Counted from the first letter of the stretch, positions 25,574-36,799 are shown. The stretch: DNA of 64,000 nt from Candidatus Stoquefichus sp. SB1 (GCF_001244545.1 NZ_LN852696.1:248001-312000); one strand, 5' to 3'. The notes: generated from the sequence alone by a model not told the origin. Numbers and translations: made by a program.

Positions 25574-26800
25574 ATGGAAATAAAATCAATAAAAGAACAG
25601 TATAAAGTCAAAGATATCTGTTTAAAAGAGCGTTTAGATGTGATTGTTCCTGAAGTGATGAAACAAAGTGAAAGTGATGCATGGATAGTTGCAAGTAAGG
25701 AATATCATGAGGATTTAGTGTTTGATTCATTGACACCTGCCAGCTATTTAACAGCAAGACGAATTACCATGCTTGTTTTTATCAAAACAAATGACGAAGT
25801 GAAAAGATTTTCTTTAAGTATGCCTGATCCTGCCCTTAATCATTATTATCCACAGTATTGGAAATTTGGAGAAGAAGAGCAGATGGATGCATTAAATAGT
25901 TTGTTTGATGAATATGATCCTCAAAAGATTGCAATTAATATTTCAAAAGATTTTACTTATGCTGATGGACTTAGTCATGGTTTATATGTTTCATTAAAAG
26001 AATCATTAAAACCTGAATATGTAGAAAGATTGATTGTTGATGAATTGTTACCAATTAAAGTCATGGAAATAAGAACATCAACAGAATTATCTCTTTATCC
26101 TGAATTAATGAATATTGCATTTTCTATTATTGAAGAAGCTTTTAGTTTCCGTGCAATTGAACCAGGAAAGACAACATGTGAAGATCTTGAATTTTTTATG
26201 ATGGATAAAGTCACACAATTAGGATTACAATATTGGTTCTCTCCAACAATTGATATACAAAGAGAAGGACATGATGGGGTTATTCATGAAGGTATTATAG
26301 AAAAAGGTGATTTATTGCATTGTGATTTTGGAATTAAGTATTTAAATTTATGTAGTGATACACAACGTTTAGCTTATGTGGCTAAAGATGATGAAACAGA
26401 TGTACCACAATGGATGAAAGATGGATTTAAAGTTAATAATCGTTTCCAAGATATTGTTTGTGAGTGTATGGCGGATGGAAAGAGCGGAAATGATGTGTTA
26501 ATGGATGCACTAAAAAAAGCTAAGGAAGAACATATTGATGCTTGTTTGTATTCACATCCATGTAATATTTATGGACATGGTCCAGGGCCAACAATAGGAT
26601 TATGGAATAATCAAAATCCAATACCTTTAAAAGGTGATATTAAAATGTCTTATGATACAGTTTATGCATTAGAACTTAATGTTAAATATGAATATAATGG
26701 ATTGGTATATACAATGTTCAGTGAAGAAACAGTATCATTTACACATGATGGTGTAACATTCTTATATCCAAATAGAGATCAAATTTATTTCATTAAATAG
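25574..26800 (+). CDS. M24-family metallopeptidase (Xaa-Pro aminopeptidase-like)
   Basis: 408 residues. The C-terminal pita-bread domain shows the metal ligands in order: LHCDFG and CSDTQ (two Asp), YGHGPGP (His), LELN (Glu) and SEETVSF (Glu). The N-terminal creatinase-like domain is less conserved. It probably trims proline-containing peptides in the cytoplasm, which fits its place behind the opp peptide importer. Start from AAGGAGGAAGATT. Confidence 0.82.
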   Translation: MEIKSIKEQYKVKDICLKERLDVIVPEVMKQSESDAWIVASKEYHEDLVFDSLTPASYLTARRITMLVFIKTNDEVKRFSLSMPDPALNHYYPQYWKFGEEEQMDALNSLFDEYDPQKIAINISKDFTYADGLSHGLYVSLKESLKPEYVERLIVDELLPIKVMEIRTSTELSLYPELMNIAFSIIEEAFSFRAIEPGKTTCEDLEFFMMDKVTQLGLQYWFSPTIDIQREGHDGVIHEGIIEKGDLLHCDFGIKYLNLCSDTQRLAYVAKDDETDVPQWMKDGFKVNNRFQDIVCECMADGKSGNDVLMDALKKAKEEHIDACLYSHPCNIYGHGPGPTIGLWNNQNPIPLKGDIKMSYDTVYALELNVKYEYNGLVYTMFSEETVSFTHDGVTFLYPNRDQIYFIK

Positions 26801-26815
26801 TAAAAGGGGAATGCT

Positions 26816-28030
26816 ATGAAAATAATGGAGCAATATCTAGGGTTAAAAAAAGAAATTTATATTTTAACTTTTGGTAAAGTTGTTACTTGTTTGGGAGCAA
26901 TGGTTTGGCCAATGATGACTCTTATTTTATCAAATAAATTGAAGATGGATGCTTCGCAAATAGCATCCCTTTTGCTTATTATGAATATTGTTCAAATTCC
27001 ATGTATGATGTTTGCTGGATACATGGCTGATCATTATAATAAAAAGATGATGATTATTCTTTGTGATTTAGTGAGTGTCATTGGTTATTTATCTATAGCA
27101 ATCTTAGATATCAATATGGGGACAGTTATTATTTTCTTTATTGCTGGATTATTTGCAATGATGGAACATCCTGTATATGATGCACTTATTGCAGATTTAA
27201 GTGAATCAAAAGATCGTGAACGAGCTTATAGTTTAACTTATCTAGGTGCCAATTTGGGTATGGTTTTGGCACCAATGTTAGGTGGATTATTGTTTGCAGA
27301 ACATTTACAGTTGTCTTTCTTTATTGATGCGATATCAACGCTTATATCAACAATTATGATTATTCTTTGGTTGAAAGATACATCTGTTGTATCAGATGAT
27401 TCATGTGAAAAATACGAAGAAGCTACTAGTATGAGTTTATGGCAGGTTTTAAAAACAAGAAAGATCTTGTTATATTATCTTTGTTGTTTTGTTGTGATTG
27501 AATTTATTTATAGCCAGTATCAGTTTTTATTACCTTTGAATCTTGAACAGTTACATGGGTCACAAGGAGCGCTTTATTTTGGCGCTATGACAAGTTTAAA
27601 CGCTATAGTTGTGGTGATGGGAACACCTTTATTAACTTCATGGTTTTCTCGTGTTAAGGATATTAATAAGATTGAAATAAGTGCGATATTGTTTATGATA
27701 AGTTTATCTATGTATATTTTTATTCAAGGAAAAGTTCCTCTTTATTTTTTATCTATGTTTTTATTTACATGTGGAGAAATATTTAATGCTTTAGGGCAAC
27801 TTCCATATATTACAAAGAGAATTCCTTTATCCCATCGTGCTCGTATGAATTCATTACAAAGAATGTTGAGTGCTATTTTTATCGCAATAATGCAAAAAGG
27901 GTGGGGAATATTAATAGATCATTATACAATTGTTTTCATTTGGTCATTAGTTAGTCTTGTGACAATCATAGGATTGCTTATGATTGTTATTTTGAAAAAA
28001 GCAGATAAGCATTTTTATCCATCATTGTAA
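26816..28030 (+). CDS. Major facilitator superfamily transporter
   Basis: 404 residues with twelve membrane helices. The loop 2-3 motif is GYMADHYNKKMMI, a form of the MFS signature, and the N-terminal half resembles multidrug or peptide/macrolide MFS exporters of the MFS_1 group. Follows the M24 peptidase by 15 bases on the same strand (AAAGGGGAATGCT), so it could be part of the peptide operon, perhaps exporting amino acids; no substrate can be named. Confidence 0.82.
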   Translation: MKIMEQYLGLKKEIYILTFGKVVTCLGAMVWPMMTLILSNKLKMDASQIASLLLIMNIVQIPCMMFAGYMADHYNKKMMIILCDLVSVIGYLSIAILDINMGTVIIFFIAGLFAMMEHPVYDALIADLSESKDRERAYSLTYLGANLGMVLAPMLGGLLFAEHLQLSFFIDAISTLISTIMIILWLKDTSVVSDDSCEKYEEATSMSLWQVLKTRKILLYYLCCFVVIEFIYSQYQFLLPLNLEQLHGSQGALYFGAMTSLNAIVVVMGTPLLTSWFSRVKDINKIEISAILFMISLSMYIFIQGKVPLYFLSMFLFTCGEIFNALGQLPYITKRIPLSHRARMNSLQRMLSAIFIAIMQKGWGILIDHYTIVFIWSLVSLVTIIGLLMIVILKKADKHFYPSL

Positions 28031-28047
28031 AAATAAAGAGTTAATAA

Positions 28048-28097
28048 AAAAGAATGAATACAGTCATTTTAAACCATTGACCTATATTCATTCTTTT
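28048..28097. terminator. Bidirectional terminator between MFS gene and pepT
   Basis: AAAAGAATGAATA (28048-28060) and TATTCATTCTTTT (28085-28097) form a 13-bp stem with a 24-base loop. Confidence 0.7.
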
Positions 28098-28116
28098 CAT
28101 TTATTATAAAAATTTC

Positions 28117-29337
28117 TTATTTTACATTATTTTCTAGTATTTTAAGAAGAACTTCAACTTGTTTTTTCATCATTGTTAATGAAACATATTCAAAAGGACC
28201 ATGATAGTTATAACCACCAGTTCCAAGATTAGGACATGGTAATCCCATATAAGTGAGATTAGCTCCATCAGTTCCACCTCTGATAGGAACAGCACGTGGT
28301 TCAACTTGACATTCTTTCATAGCTTTCATTGCATTATCAACAATATACATATTTTCTAATATGTGTTCTTTCATATTTAAATAACTTTGTTCAATCGTTA
28401 CATTGACAAGACTATAACCATATTTTTGATTAAGAAAATCAGCAATATTTAGAAAATCCTGACATTGTTTTTTTGCTAAATCAAGATCGTGATTTCTAAT
28501 GATATATTCCATAACTGTTTTTTCACAGTTTCCATGAATATCATGTAGATGATTGAAACCTTCATATCCCTCAGTAGATTCAGGTCTTGCGTGAATTGGT
28601 AACATTGCATCAAATTCTTGAGCAATATGGATAGAATTGACCATTGCATTTTTGGCAGAACCAGGGTGGATACTCTTACCAGTGACTTCCACAACAGCAC
28701 TAAATGCATTGAAATTCTCATATTCAATCTCAGAAATATCTCCACCATCAACAGTGTAAGCATAATCTGCATGGAAACGTTCAACATCAAAGTGTTCTGT
28801 TCCACGTCCGACCTCTTCATCAGGTGTAAAAGCAATTTGAATGTCATTATGTTTAAATTCAGGATGAGTTAAAATATATTCAGCCATCTGCATAATAACA
28901 GCAACACCAGCTTTATCATCAGCACCAAGAAGAGTCGTTCCATCAGTTGTTATTAAATCATGATGCAAAACATTTAATAGTTCAGGGAAATCATGAGGAT
29001 CCAGAGATAATTTTTTATCTTTATTAAGAACAATTGTATCGCCTGAATAATCTCTAATAATTTGTGGATGAATGTTATGACCAGCTGCATCTGGTGATGT
29101 ATCCATATGAGCAACAAATCCAATAACATGACCTTGTGCATTATTATTAGCTGGAATTGTTCCATAAACAATACCATATTCATCTAATTGAGCATTTTCA
29201 ATTCCTATTTCTTTCATTTCTTCAACCAATGCTTTTCCTAATTCTAATTGTTTCATAGTTGAAGGAGCAGTTTCTGATTTAGGATCAGACTGTGTATCAA
29301 AACTAACATATTTTAAAAATCTTTCTTCAATATTCAT
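28117..29337 (-). CDS. pepT: Peptidase T (tripeptide aminopeptidase)
   Basis: 406 residues, M20B metallopeptidase. Metal and catalytic motifs: VAHMDTSPD, LGADDKAGV, TPDEEVGRG and the late GGTDGANL, with a lid domain between. PepT releases the N-terminal residue of tripeptides in the cytoplasm, which complements oligopeptide import upstream. The frame opens 12 codons earlier, but GTGAGGTAGAAAAT precedes ATG 29337 (MNIEERF). Divergent from the nitroreductase gene. Confidence 0.92.
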   Translation of the reverse strand: MNIEERFLKYVSFDTQSDPKSETAPSTMKQLELGKALVEEMKEIGIENAQLDEYGIVYGTIPANNNAQGHVIGFVAHMDTSPDAAGHNIHPQIIRDYSGDTIVLNKDKKLSLDPHDFPELLNVLHHDLITTDGTTLLGADDKAGVAVIMQMAEYILTHPEFKHNDIQIAFTPDEEVGRGTEHFDVERFHADYAYTVDGGDISEIEYENFNAFSAVVEVTGKSIHPGSAKNAMVNSIHIAQEFDAMLPIHARPESTEGYEGFNHLHDIHGNCEKTVMEYIIRNHDLDLAKKQCQDFLNIADFLNQKYGYSLVNVTIEQSYLNMKEHILENMYIVDNAMKAMKECQVEPRAVPIRGGTDGANLTYMGLPCPNLGTGGYNYHGPFEYVSLTMMKKQVEVLLKILENNVK

Positions 29338-29426
29338 ATTTTCTACCTCACTTTCTATTTCTATATTATACATGGAAATGAGGGAATAATCTATGTTATA
29401 ATTGAAAAGAAGTGGAGGAAAAAATC

Positions 29427-30161
29427 ATGAATGAAACAATTAAAGAATTATTTGAAAGAAAGTCTGTTCGTATGTATACAGATGAAAAAATAACTGAAGA
29501 AGAAAAAAGAATAATATTGGAATCGGCATTACAGGCACCTACTGCAGGGAATATGGCTCTTTATTCAATTATTGATGTACAAGATCAAGCTTTAAAAGAT
29601 GAATTGGCAATTAGATGTGATCATCAACCATTTATTGCTAAGGCGCCTCTTGTTCTCATTTTCCTAGCTGATTATCAAAAATGGTTTGATATGTTTAATG
29701 AATATACGCCAGGTGTTCCGAAATTAGAAGAATCTGATTTATTTTTAGCGACTCAAGATTGCATTATTGCTGCTCAAAATGCTGTTGTTGCAGCACAGTC
29801 TTTAGGAATTGGATCATGTTATATTGGGGATATCTTAGAAAATTTTGAAGAGAATCAGAAATTATTAAAATTACCTAAATATGCTGTTCCTTATGTTATG
29901 GTTGTTTTTGGAAAACCAACAAAACAACAACAAACAAGAGAAAAACCACATCGCTTTGCACTTGAAGATATGGTAAGTGTGAACACTTATCATCAAAAAA
30001 CAATTGAAGAGACAAAAGAAATGTTTATTAAACAATCTGGCAAGAGTGAAGAAGAACTTGAAAAGTATATTTCCTCATTTGCGAAAAGAAAATTCTTTGC
30101 TGAATTTAGAGATGAAATGAATAGATCATCAAGAGAAATATTAAAACATTGGATAAAATAA
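29427..30161 (+). CDS. Nitroreductase family protein (NfsA/FRP-like)
   Basis: 244 residues. RKSVRMYTDEKI is the FMN-binding start, followed by LESALQAPTAGNMALYSI and QNAVVAAQSLGIGSCYIGD, then a long C-terminal segment with basic residues, as in NADPH-dependent FMN reductases. Start MNETIKEL from TGGAGGAAAAAATC. Reduces nitro compounds, quinones or flavins; the physiological substrate is unknown. Confidence 0.85.
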   Translation: MNETIKELFERKSVRMYTDEKITEEEKRIILESALQAPTAGNMALYSIIDVQDQALKDELAIRCDHQPFIAKAPLVLIFLADYQKWFDMFNEYTPGVPKLEESDLFLATQDCIIAAQNAVVAAQSLGIGSCYIGDILENFEENQKLLKLPKYAVPYVMVVFGKPTKQQQTREKPHRFALEDMVSVNTYHQKTIEETKEMFIKQSGKSEEELEKYISSFAKRKFFAEFRDEMNRSSREILKHWIK

Positions 30162-30163
30162 AG

Positions 30164-30188
30164 CTGCCTTGTGAGGCAGTTTTATTTT
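30164..30188. terminator. Bidirectional terminator between nitroreductase gene and trpA
   Basis: CTGCCT-TGTG-AGGCAG with TTTTATTTT on the plus side and CTTTATTTTAT on the minus side. Confidence 0.75.
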
Positions 30189-30946
30189 GGAATCATTTGA
30201 CTCACGTATTGTGCTAATTCTTGATGTGCATTTTCGCCATGACTGGCAATAATATCGACAATTGCACTACCAACAATAACACCATCAGCTATTTGTAAAT
30301 ATTTTTGAGATTGTTCTGGACTATGAATACCAAAACCAATAGCAACTGGAACATCAGTCACTAAACGAATATCATTGATAATACTTTGTAGATCCGTTTG
30401 GATATCTTTTCGCATTCCTGTTACCCCCATAGAAGAAACAAGATAAATAAATCCTTCAGCTTTTTTAGCAATTTCTAAAACTCTCTGTTGTGATGTTGGA
30501 GCAATCATAGAAATGACGCTTATATTATATTGTTTGGCAATTTCTTTAACTTCATGGCTTTCTTCAAAAGGACAGTCTGGGATAATAATACCATCTACAC
30601 CACATTGTTGACAGTTCATAAAGAACTTTTGATAACCATAGTGGAAAACAGGATTTAAATATGTCATAAGACAAATTGGAATTTGTGATGTTTCCCTAAT
30701 AGACTTAACAATTTGAAAAATGTCATCAGTCGTTATACCATGATTTAAAGCACGAATGTTAGCAGCTTGAATGACTGGACCTTCAGCAGTAGGATCACTA
30801 AAAGGAATACCAATTTCAATTAAAGAAGCACCTGCTTTTTCAAGTTCTAAAGCATATTCGATAGTTTTTTGTGGCTGAGGATCCCCAGCCGTTAGAAAAG
30901 CAATAAATGCTTTTTGATTATAAAATGCGTTTTGAATTCTATTCAT
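30182..30946 (-). CDS. trpA: Tryptophan synthase alpha subunit
   Basis: 254 residues. [27 protein letters not shown] with the catalytic Glu/Asp pair, and the GFGIHSPEQ phosphate-binding loop are visible. It cleaves indole-3-glycerol phosphate to indole, which passes to TrpB. A longer frame starts at 30997 inside trpB; MNRIQNAF at 30946 is the real start, overlapping the trpB stop by 8 bases. Last gene of the trp operon. Confidence 0.95.
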   Translation of the reverse strand: MNRIQNAFYNQKAFIAFLTAGDPQPQKTIEYALELEKAGASLIEIGIPFSDPTAEGPVIQAANIRALNHGITTDDIFQIVKSIRETSQIPICLMTYLNPVFHYGYQKFFMNCQQCGVDGIIIPDCPFEESHEVKEIAKQYNISVISMIAPTSQQRVLEIAKKAEGFIYLVSSMGVTGMRKDIQTDLQSIINDIRLVTDVPVAIGFGIHSPEQSQKYLQIADGVIVGSAIVDIIASHGENAHQELAQYVSQMIPK

Positions 30947-32123
30947 GAATATCAATCCCCCCATATTTTGCAATCGCTGCAACATCTTTATCACCACGAC
31001 CTGATAAACAGATAATCACAATATCATCTGATGAAAGAGTAGGTACATATTTTTTTGCATAGGCAACAGCATGAGCACTTTCAATAGCACAAATAATACC
31101 TTCTGTTTTCGCTAAATATTCAAATGCATCAACAGCTTCTGCATCAGTTACAGGCACATACTGTGCTCTATTGATATCATGTAAGTAAGCATGTTCTGGT
31201 CCAATTCCTGGATAATCTAAACCAGCTGAAATAGAATAAACAGGAGCAATCTGTCCATATTGATCTTGGCAGAAATAGGATTTCATACCATGAAAGACAC
31301 CTAATGAGCCTGTATTGATTGTTGCGGCAGTAAAAGCAGTATCAACACCTTTACCAGCGGCTTCACAGCCAATCAACTGGACACTTGGTTCATTAATGAA
31401 ATGATAGAACATTCCCATAGCATTACTTCCTCCACCAACACAGGCAATTACAGCTTTAGGAAGTTTCCCTTCACATTCAAGAATTTGACTTTTTGCTTCT
31501 TTAGAAATAACACTTTGAAAATCTCTAACAATCATCGGAAAAGGATGAGGTCCCATGACTGAACCTAAGACATAAAGGGTGTCATCAACACGTGATGTCC
31601 ATTCGCGCATTGTCTCATTCACTGCATCTTTCAATGTCATTGTTCCAGAGGTCACACTATGCACCTGAGCTCCTAATAATTGCATACGATAAACATTGAG
31701 TGATTGTCTGTCTGTATCCTCTTTACCCATAAAAATTTCACAATCTAGTCCTAATAAAGCTGCGGCAGTTGCTGTTGCGACACCATGCTGGCCTGCACCA
31801 GTTTCTGCAATTACACGCGTTTTTCCCATCTTTTTTGCCATTAGGACTTGTCCTAAAACATTATTTATCTTATGTGATCCTGTATGGTTTAAATCTTCAC
31901 GTTTGAGATAAACTTTTGCACCTTTTAAATCTTCTGTCATTTTTTTAGCATAATATAATAAAGAAGGACGTCCAGCATACTCATTTAATAGCTGATTGAG
32001 TTCTTTTTGAAAGCTCTCATCATTCTTATAATATTCATACGCTTTTTCTACTTTATGAATTTCATTCATTAATGTTTCTGGAATATATTGACCACCATGT
32101 ATTCCATATCTACCTTTTTCCAT
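30939..32123 (-). CDS. trpB: Tryptophan synthase beta subunit
   Basis: 394 residues. The PLP lysine lies in [11 protein letters not shown], the ammonia/indole region [10 protein letters not shown] and the phosphate loop GGGSNAMG are intact. Joins indole and serine to tryptophan. Its ATG lies inside the end of trpF (14-base overlap) with AGGAGAG just before, so translation is coupled. Confidence 0.96.
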   Translation of the reverse strand: MEKGRYGIHGGQYIPETLMNEIHKVEKAYEYYKNDESFQKELNQLLNEYAGRPSLLYYAKKMTEDLKGAKVYLKREDLNHTGSHKINNVLGQVLMAKKMGKTRVIAETGAGQHGVATATAAALLGLDCEIFMGKEDTDRQSLNVYRMQLLGAQVHSVTSGTMTLKDAVNETMREWTSRVDDTLYVLGSVMGPHPFPMIVRDFQSVISKEAKSQILECEGKLPKAVIACVGGGSNAMGMFYHFINEPSVQLIGCEAAGKGVDTAFTAATINTGSLGVFHGMKSYFCQDQYGQIAPVYSISAGLDYPGIGPEHAYLHDINRAQYVPVTDAEAVDAFEYLAKTEGIICAIESAHAVAYAKKYVPTLSSDDIVIICLSGRGDKDVAAIAKYGGIDIHE

Positions 32124-32697
32124 ATTTAACTCTCCTTACAATTTCATTTATTTTTTGAGAATCTTTATACCCATTTGTTTCAACCCCACTACTTAAATCA
32201 ATTCCATAACAAGCAATTTTTAAAGCATCATCAATATTTGTTAAATTAATTCCTCCCGCTAGAAAGAATGGTTTTTTGATTTGAGGCAGAAGTGACCAAT
32301 CAAAACATCTTCCACTGCCAGCGTTGGATGCATCAAATAAATAATAATCAATATCCTGATAGTGATGAGAAAAATCTTGAATAGAAATAGCTTTAATAAT
32401 AGGCATATTTGTTTTTTGTTTTAATTGACTAATATATTGCTGATCTTCATTTCCATGTAATTGAATCAAATCAATGATTCCCTGATTGACAATAGAAACA
32501 ATATCCTGGATAGGTGCATTAACAAAAACACCAACAGCTTTGATATTTTGATTTAACATTTTCTTGAAAATACTGGCTTGATTAACTGTAACTTGACGAC
32601 GACTCTTTGCAAAGACAAAACCGATATAATCAGGGTTTGCTTCATTAACAAACTCAATATCTTCTTTTCTAAATAATCCACAAATCTTAATCTTCAT
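32110..32697 (-). CDS. trpF: Phosphoribosylanthranilate isomerase
   Basis: 195 residues. [13 protein letters not shown] at the N-terminus carries the catalytic cysteine, IQLHGNE the substrate strand, FDASNAGSG and LAGGINLTN the phosphate-binding region. It converts phosphoribosyl anthranilate to the carboxyphenylamino-deoxyribulose phosphate used by TrpC. Overlaps trpC by 11 bases. Confidence 0.95.
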   Translation of the reverse strand: MKIKICGLFRKEDIEFVNEANPDYIGFVFAKSRRQVTVNQASIFKKMLNQNIKAVGVFVNAPIQDIVSIVNQGIIDLIQLHGNEDQQYISQLKQKTNMPIIKAISIQDFSHHYQDIDYYLFDASNAGSGRCFDWSLLPQIKKPFFLAGGINLTNIDDALKIACYGIDLSSGVETNGYKDSQKINEIVRRVKYGKR

Positions 32698-33475
32698 CTT
32701 GATTCCTTAATGAGTTGAAGAAAGACTGTTTATGTGAAGAAGTCATCATCGCTTCACCAATTAAAACGGCATCAACCTGATGTTGAGAAAGTTGCTTTAT
32801 ATCATCTGCTGTATGAATACCACTTTCAGATACAAAAATGATATCTGAAGGAACTTTTTGACGTAATGTAAAAGTTGTTTGAAGATCAACTGTAAAATCT
32901 TTGAGCTGACGATTATTAATACCAATTATTTTTGCTTGTGCTAATAGAGCCATTTCTATTTCTTGAGCATCATGTGCTTCAACTAACACACTCAATCCTA
33001 AACTTTTTGCTAGGGCAATATAGTGTGTGAGCTGTTCTAATGTGAGGATTGCACAAATAAGCAAAATAGCATCAGCATTATTTGCTTTTGACTCATAAAT
33101 CATATATTCATCAATTATAAAATCTTTTCTTAATACAGGAATATTGACATGTTGTTTAATATCTTTTAGATAAGTGATATCTCCCTGAAAAAAATCAGGT
33201 TCAGTTAATACAGAAATTGCATCGGCACCTATCTTTTCATATTCTCTAGCAATATCTAAATAGGGAAAGTGTTCAGCAATAACGCCTTTTGATGGAGAGG
33301 CCTTTTTCACTTCTAAAATAAAAGACATTGATTTTTTATTTAAAGATTTTTCAAAAGGAAAATCATTTTGATTAGGTTTTGACATAGCTAATTGTTTCAT
33401 TTCTTCTAATGAAATTTTTTGCTTGAGTGAGAGAATATGTTGTTGTCTATGGGCTACAATTTGATCAAGTATCAT
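32687..33475 (-). CDS. trpC: Indole-3-glycerol phosphate synthase
   Basis: 262 residues, single-function TrpC. Motifs: [14 protein letters not shown] (catalytic Lys), [36 protein letters not shown] and VSESGIHT. Forms indole glycerol phosphate from the TrpF product. Its ATG overlaps the trpD stop by four bases (ATGA). Confidence 0.95.
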   Translation of the reverse strand: MILDQIVAHRQQHILSLKQKISLEEMKQLAMSKPNQNDFPFEKSLNKKSMSFILEVKKASPSKGVIAEHFPYLDIAREYEKIGADAISVLTEPDFFQGDITYLKDIKQHVNIPVLRKDFIIDEYMIYESKANNADAILLICAILTLEQLTHYIALAKSLGLSVLVEAHDAQEIEMALLAQAKIIGINNRQLKDFTVDLQTTFTLRQKVPSDIIFVSESGIHTADDIKQLSQHQVDAVLIGEAMMTSSHKQSFFNSLRNQDED

Positions 33476-34485
33476 ATGTTCACCTGTGAAGCCCTTATAA
33501 ACTCATTGAGTTTATTTAAGGCTTTCCCTTCATCAATTATTTTTCTGGCTATATCAATCCCTTCCTGTATATTTTGTGCTTGACCACCTATATAAATTGC
33601 TGCCCCAGCATTTAAGAGAACAGCGTCTCGCTTAGGACTTGTTTGACCATTTAAGATATCTAAAGTAATCTGAGCATTTTCTTGTGGTGAACCACCAATA
33701 AGTTCTTCTTTTTGACAACGTGCAAAACCAAATTGTTCAGGGGTTATTGTATAACTTTGGTATTGACCATTATGGATTTCACAGACAGTAGTAGGTGCTG
33801 ATAGAGAAATTTCATCTAATCCATCTTGACCATAGACAACCATTGCTCGTTTCACTCCTAAATGACTAAGAACTTTGGCTAATGGTTCAACTAAAGATTC
33901 TTCATAAACACCCATGACTTGCATAGAAGCTCCAGCGGGATTTGTGAGTGGTCCTAAGATATTGAAAACAGTTCTTATCCCTAATTCTTTTCTAACGGGA
34001 GCAACATATTTCATAGCAATATGATAATTTTGGGCAAAGAGAAAACAGATATGATGTTGTTTAAGAATATGAGCACTATGTTCAGGAGTGATATTAATTT
34101 TAACCCCTAAAGCTTCTAAAACATCAGCTGCTCCACATTTTGAACTTGCGGCACGATTGCCATGCTTGGCAACCTTAATTCCACTTGCTGCAATGACAAG
34201 TGCTGAAGTTGTAGAGATGTTGAATGAATGGGAATGATCACCACCTGTCCCCACAATTTCTAAAACCTCTTCGTCATTGAGTAACTTTATACAATGCTCA
34301 CGCATACCACTGGCACTGCCTGTGATTTCATCAATTGTTTCACCTTTTAAGCTTAATGCAGTAAGATAACTGGCCATTTGGATTTGAGAGGCCGATCCGC
34401 TCATAATTTCATTCATACATTCATAAGCCTGTTGTTTTGATAAATTGCTATTTTGTGATAATAATTGAATTGCTTCTTTAATCAT
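33472..34485 (-). CDS. trpD: Anthranilate phosphoribosyltransferase
   Basis: 337 residues. [20 protein letters not shown] binds phosphoribosyl pyrophosphate, [21 protein letters not shown] the magnesium-diphosphate part. Transfers the phosphoribosyl group to anthranilate. GGAGGA precedes its ATG, which overlaps the trpG end by 8 bases. It is separate from trpG here, unlike the fused enterobacterial form. Confidence 0.95.
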   Translation of the reverse strand: MIKEAIQLLSQNSNLSKQQAYECMNEIMSGSASQIQMASYLTALSLKGETIDEITGSASGMREHCIKLLNDEEVLEIVGTGGDHSHSFNISTTSALVIAASGIKVAKHGNRAASSKCGAADVLEALGVKINITPEHSAHILKQHHICFLFAQNYHIAMKYVAPVRKELGIRTVFNILGPLTNPAGASMQVMGVYEESLVEPLAKVLSHLGVKRAMVVYGQDGLDEISLSAPTTVCEIHNGQYQSYTITPEQFGFARCQKEELIGGSPQENAQITLDILNGQTSPKRDAVLLNAGAAIYIGGQAQNIQEGIDIARKIIDEGKALNKLNEFIRASQVNI

Positions 34486-35047
34486 TTTTAATTCCTCCTA
34501 AAAAATTTTGAATTATTTTTGTACCATCCTGAGTTAAAATAGATTCAGGATGAAATTGTAAACCATAAGTATAACTCTGTTGATGTTTGACAGCCATAAT
34601 TTCTCCCTCCTTTGTTTGAGCAATCACTTTTAACTGATGAGGAAGATTTTTAGCAATCAGAGAATGATAACGTGCTACAGTTAAATGTTGATTCATACCT
34701 TGGAAAATAGGATCCGACTGGGTTTTTATAAGTGACGATTTTCCATGCATAATTTGAGGGGCATAAGTAATTTGCGCACCAAAAACTTCACAAATTGCCT
34801 GATGTCCCAAACAAATTCCTAAAATAGGTATTGTTTGATGGAATTGAGCAATGATTTTTTCAATAATTCCAGCATCTTTTGGTCTTCCGGGACCTGGAGA
34901 TATAATAATTGCTGTTGGTTTCAGTTGAGTGATTTGTTCAAGTGTTATTTCATCATTACGAGCAATTGTGATATTTGGTTCAATGGAACCAATCAATTGG
35001 TATAAATTGTAGGAAAAGCTATCATAGTTATCAATGAGTAATATCAT
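34478..35047 (-). CDS. trpG: Anthranilate synthase glutamine amidotransferase component
   Basis: 189 residues, class I glutamine amidotransferase. [10 protein letters not shown] start, [11 protein letters not shown] oxyanion region, nucleophile in LGICLGHQ, and the catalytic FHPES near the end. Provides ammonia to TrpE. As in other Firmicutes, TrpG may also serve p-aminobenzoate synthesis, but there is no pabB nearby. Overlaps trpE by four bases. Confidence 0.93.
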   Translation of the reverse strand: MILLIDNYDSFSYNLYQLIGSIEPNITIARNDEITLEQITQLKPTAIIISPGPGRPKDAGIIEKIIAQFHQTIPILGICLGHQAICEVFGAQITYAPQIMHGKSSLIKTQSDPIFQGMNQHLTVARYHSLIAKNLPHQLKVIAQTKEGEIMAVKHQQSYTYGLQFHPESILTQDGTKIIQNFLGGIKND

Positions 35048-36504
35048 ATAAAACCTCCATCTGCTTGTTTTAAAGCTTCCATTATTGCGGCTGCTTTATA
35101 GCAGCATTCTTGATATTCATTTTCTGGCTTACTATCAGCGACAATGCCGGCACCACTAGAAACGAAAATATGCTGGTTGATCTTATAAGCAAAACGAATC
35201 GCAATACAAGTATCCATTTGACCAGTAAAATCTATATATCCAATAGCTCCACCATATAAATAACGTTTCTGTTTTTCTAGTTGGTAAATAAGTGAACTTG
35301 CCTTGATTTTAGGAGCACCAGATAAAGTACCTGCTGGTAATAAAGCATCAATCACATCAAGCGCATCTTTATCTTTGGATAAATAATCTGTGATGGTTGA
35401 ACCAATATGCATCACATGTGAGAACTTGAGAATCTGCATATAGTCTAAAATCCTGACACTAGATAATTCACTCACTTTGCCAATATCATTTCTGCCTAAA
35501 TCGATTAACATTTGATGTTCAGCTAATTCTTTTGGATCATTGAGTAGTTCTTTTTCATTTTGTTCATCTTCTTTATGTGTTCGACCACGTGGACGAGTAC
35601 CAGCAAGTGGATAAGTATAAATGTGATGATCTTGTTGTTTGACGAGAGTTTCTGGAGATGAACCAATAATCTCAATATTTGACATTTGCAAATAGAATAA
35701 ATAAGGTGAAGGATTGATATCTTTTAAAATTTGATATGTTTGAAAAAGACTGCCAGAAGCCACAGTATGCCATCGATTAGAAAGAACAATTTGAAATATA
35801 TCACCTTCATAAATATGCCTTTTAGCCTGTTTAACCATTTGGCAGTATTCTTGTTTGTTATAGCTAGGGAGAAAGTCTTTTTGTAATTTAAGAGGTTCTG
35901 GTTCTTGAGGTTTAATTTTAAGTAATGAAGCAAGTTTTTGTAAAAGCTGTTGTGCTTTTTGATAGTCATTTTCTAAATCGTTAAGAGGAATATGAGTTAT
36001 CAGCTGAATGAGATTTTGTTGGTGATCAATACAGATAATGGTTTCAAATAACATGAGATGCATATCAGCAATTTGATGAATGTTTTTTTCATTTACTTTT
36101 AATGAAGGCTCATTATAATGAAAATATTCATAGCCAAAATATCCGACAAGACCTCCTTGAAAAGGTGGGAGATTTAAAATTTGAGGACAACGATATTGGC
36201 TTAGAATTTCTCTTATAACATCATGAGGATGGTTAGCTTGAATCAGGTTATTGTTGATATAAATCTTCTCTTGATAGCAGGTCATATGCATTTTAGGTTG
36301 AAAACCTAAATAAGAATAGCGTTGTTGTTGATGTTTTAAAGATGCATTTTCAAACATAAAACAATCATGATCATGTGTTTTGAGTATTTTAAGAATATCT
36401 GATGGTGATTGAAAATGATTAGGTATTTGATAAACAATAGGGACAATATCATAATGTTTATGTTGAATTATTTCCTGAATATCTTGAATTGATGGGTAGT
36501 ACAT
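35044..36504 (-). CDS. trpE: Anthranilate synthase component I
   Basis: 486 residues. The C-terminal chorismate-binding domain holds EGDIFQIVLSNRW, SSPETLVKQQ, PLAGTRPRGRT, LIDLGRNDIG and the late PAGTLSGAPK and GGAIGYIDF blocks. Makes anthranilate from chorismate. The frame runs upstream into the leader, but AAGGAGGAACTTAT marks ATG 36504. Expression is controlled by the T-box immediately ahead. Confidence 0.95.
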   Translation of the reverse strand: MYYPSIQDIQEIIQHKHYDIVPIVYQIPNHFQSPSDILKILKTHDHDCFMFENASLKHQQQRYSYLGFQPKMHMTCYQEKIYINNNLIQANHPHDVIREILSQYRCPQILNLPPFQGGLVGYFGYEYFHYNEPSLKVNEKNIHQIADMHLMLFETIICIDHQQNLIQLITHIPLNDLENDYQKAQQLLQKLASLLKIKPQEPEPLKLQKDFLPSYNKQEYCQMVKQAKRHIYEGDIFQIVLSNRWHTVASGSLFQTYQILKDINPSPYLFYLQMSNIEIIGSSPETLVKQQDHHIYTYPLAGTRPRGRTHKEDEQNEKELLNDPKELAEHQMLIDLGRNDIGKVSELSSVRILDYMQILKFSHVMHIGSTITDYLSKDKDALDVIDALLPAGTLSGAPKIKASSLIYQLEKQKRYLYGGAIGYIDFTGQMDTCIAIRFAYKINQHIFVSSGAGIVADSKPENEYQECCYKAAAIMEALKQADGGFI

Positions 36505-36509
36505 ATAAG

Positions 36510-36793
36510 TTCCTCCTTTATAAATAAAAAATCCGTCCCGACAGAAAAATTCTGTCAAGGACGGATCTATACTCCGCGGTGCCACCTTGTTTCACGATAA
36601 AAAAATCGTGCACTTATCAGATGCTATCACATCTTCGACTACTTACGTAAGTCATAACGTCAAAGAATACTCAGCAGATGCTTTTCACTTTGCCCTCAGT
36701 GGTCCATTTAATAGGCTGCGTTCTGCTTGTTTCCACCATCCAAGCTCTCTAGTAGTGCACGATCTATTTTTATCTCCACCTCAACGGTTTGTT
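36510..36793 (-). promoter_or_regulatory. Tryptophan T-box riboswitch leader
   Basis: On the minus strand the conserved T-box bases AAGGTGGCACCGCGG occupy 36588-36574. Stem I features (AGAGAGCTTGGATGGTGG) are near the 5' end, with a candidate specifier TGG (Trp) at 36706-36704. The leader ends in a terminator, GATCCGTCC / GGACGGAT (36566-36531) with a T run. Uncharged tRNA-Trp would pair with the specifier and the T-box to form the antiterminator and switch the operon on. The specifier assignment rests on position and on the downstream genes. Confidence 0.92.
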
Positions 36794-36799
36794 GTATTT

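Noticed and set aside
28476-28847. 123-residue minus-strand frame
   Set aside because: Alternative frame inside pepT, whose motifs are all intact.
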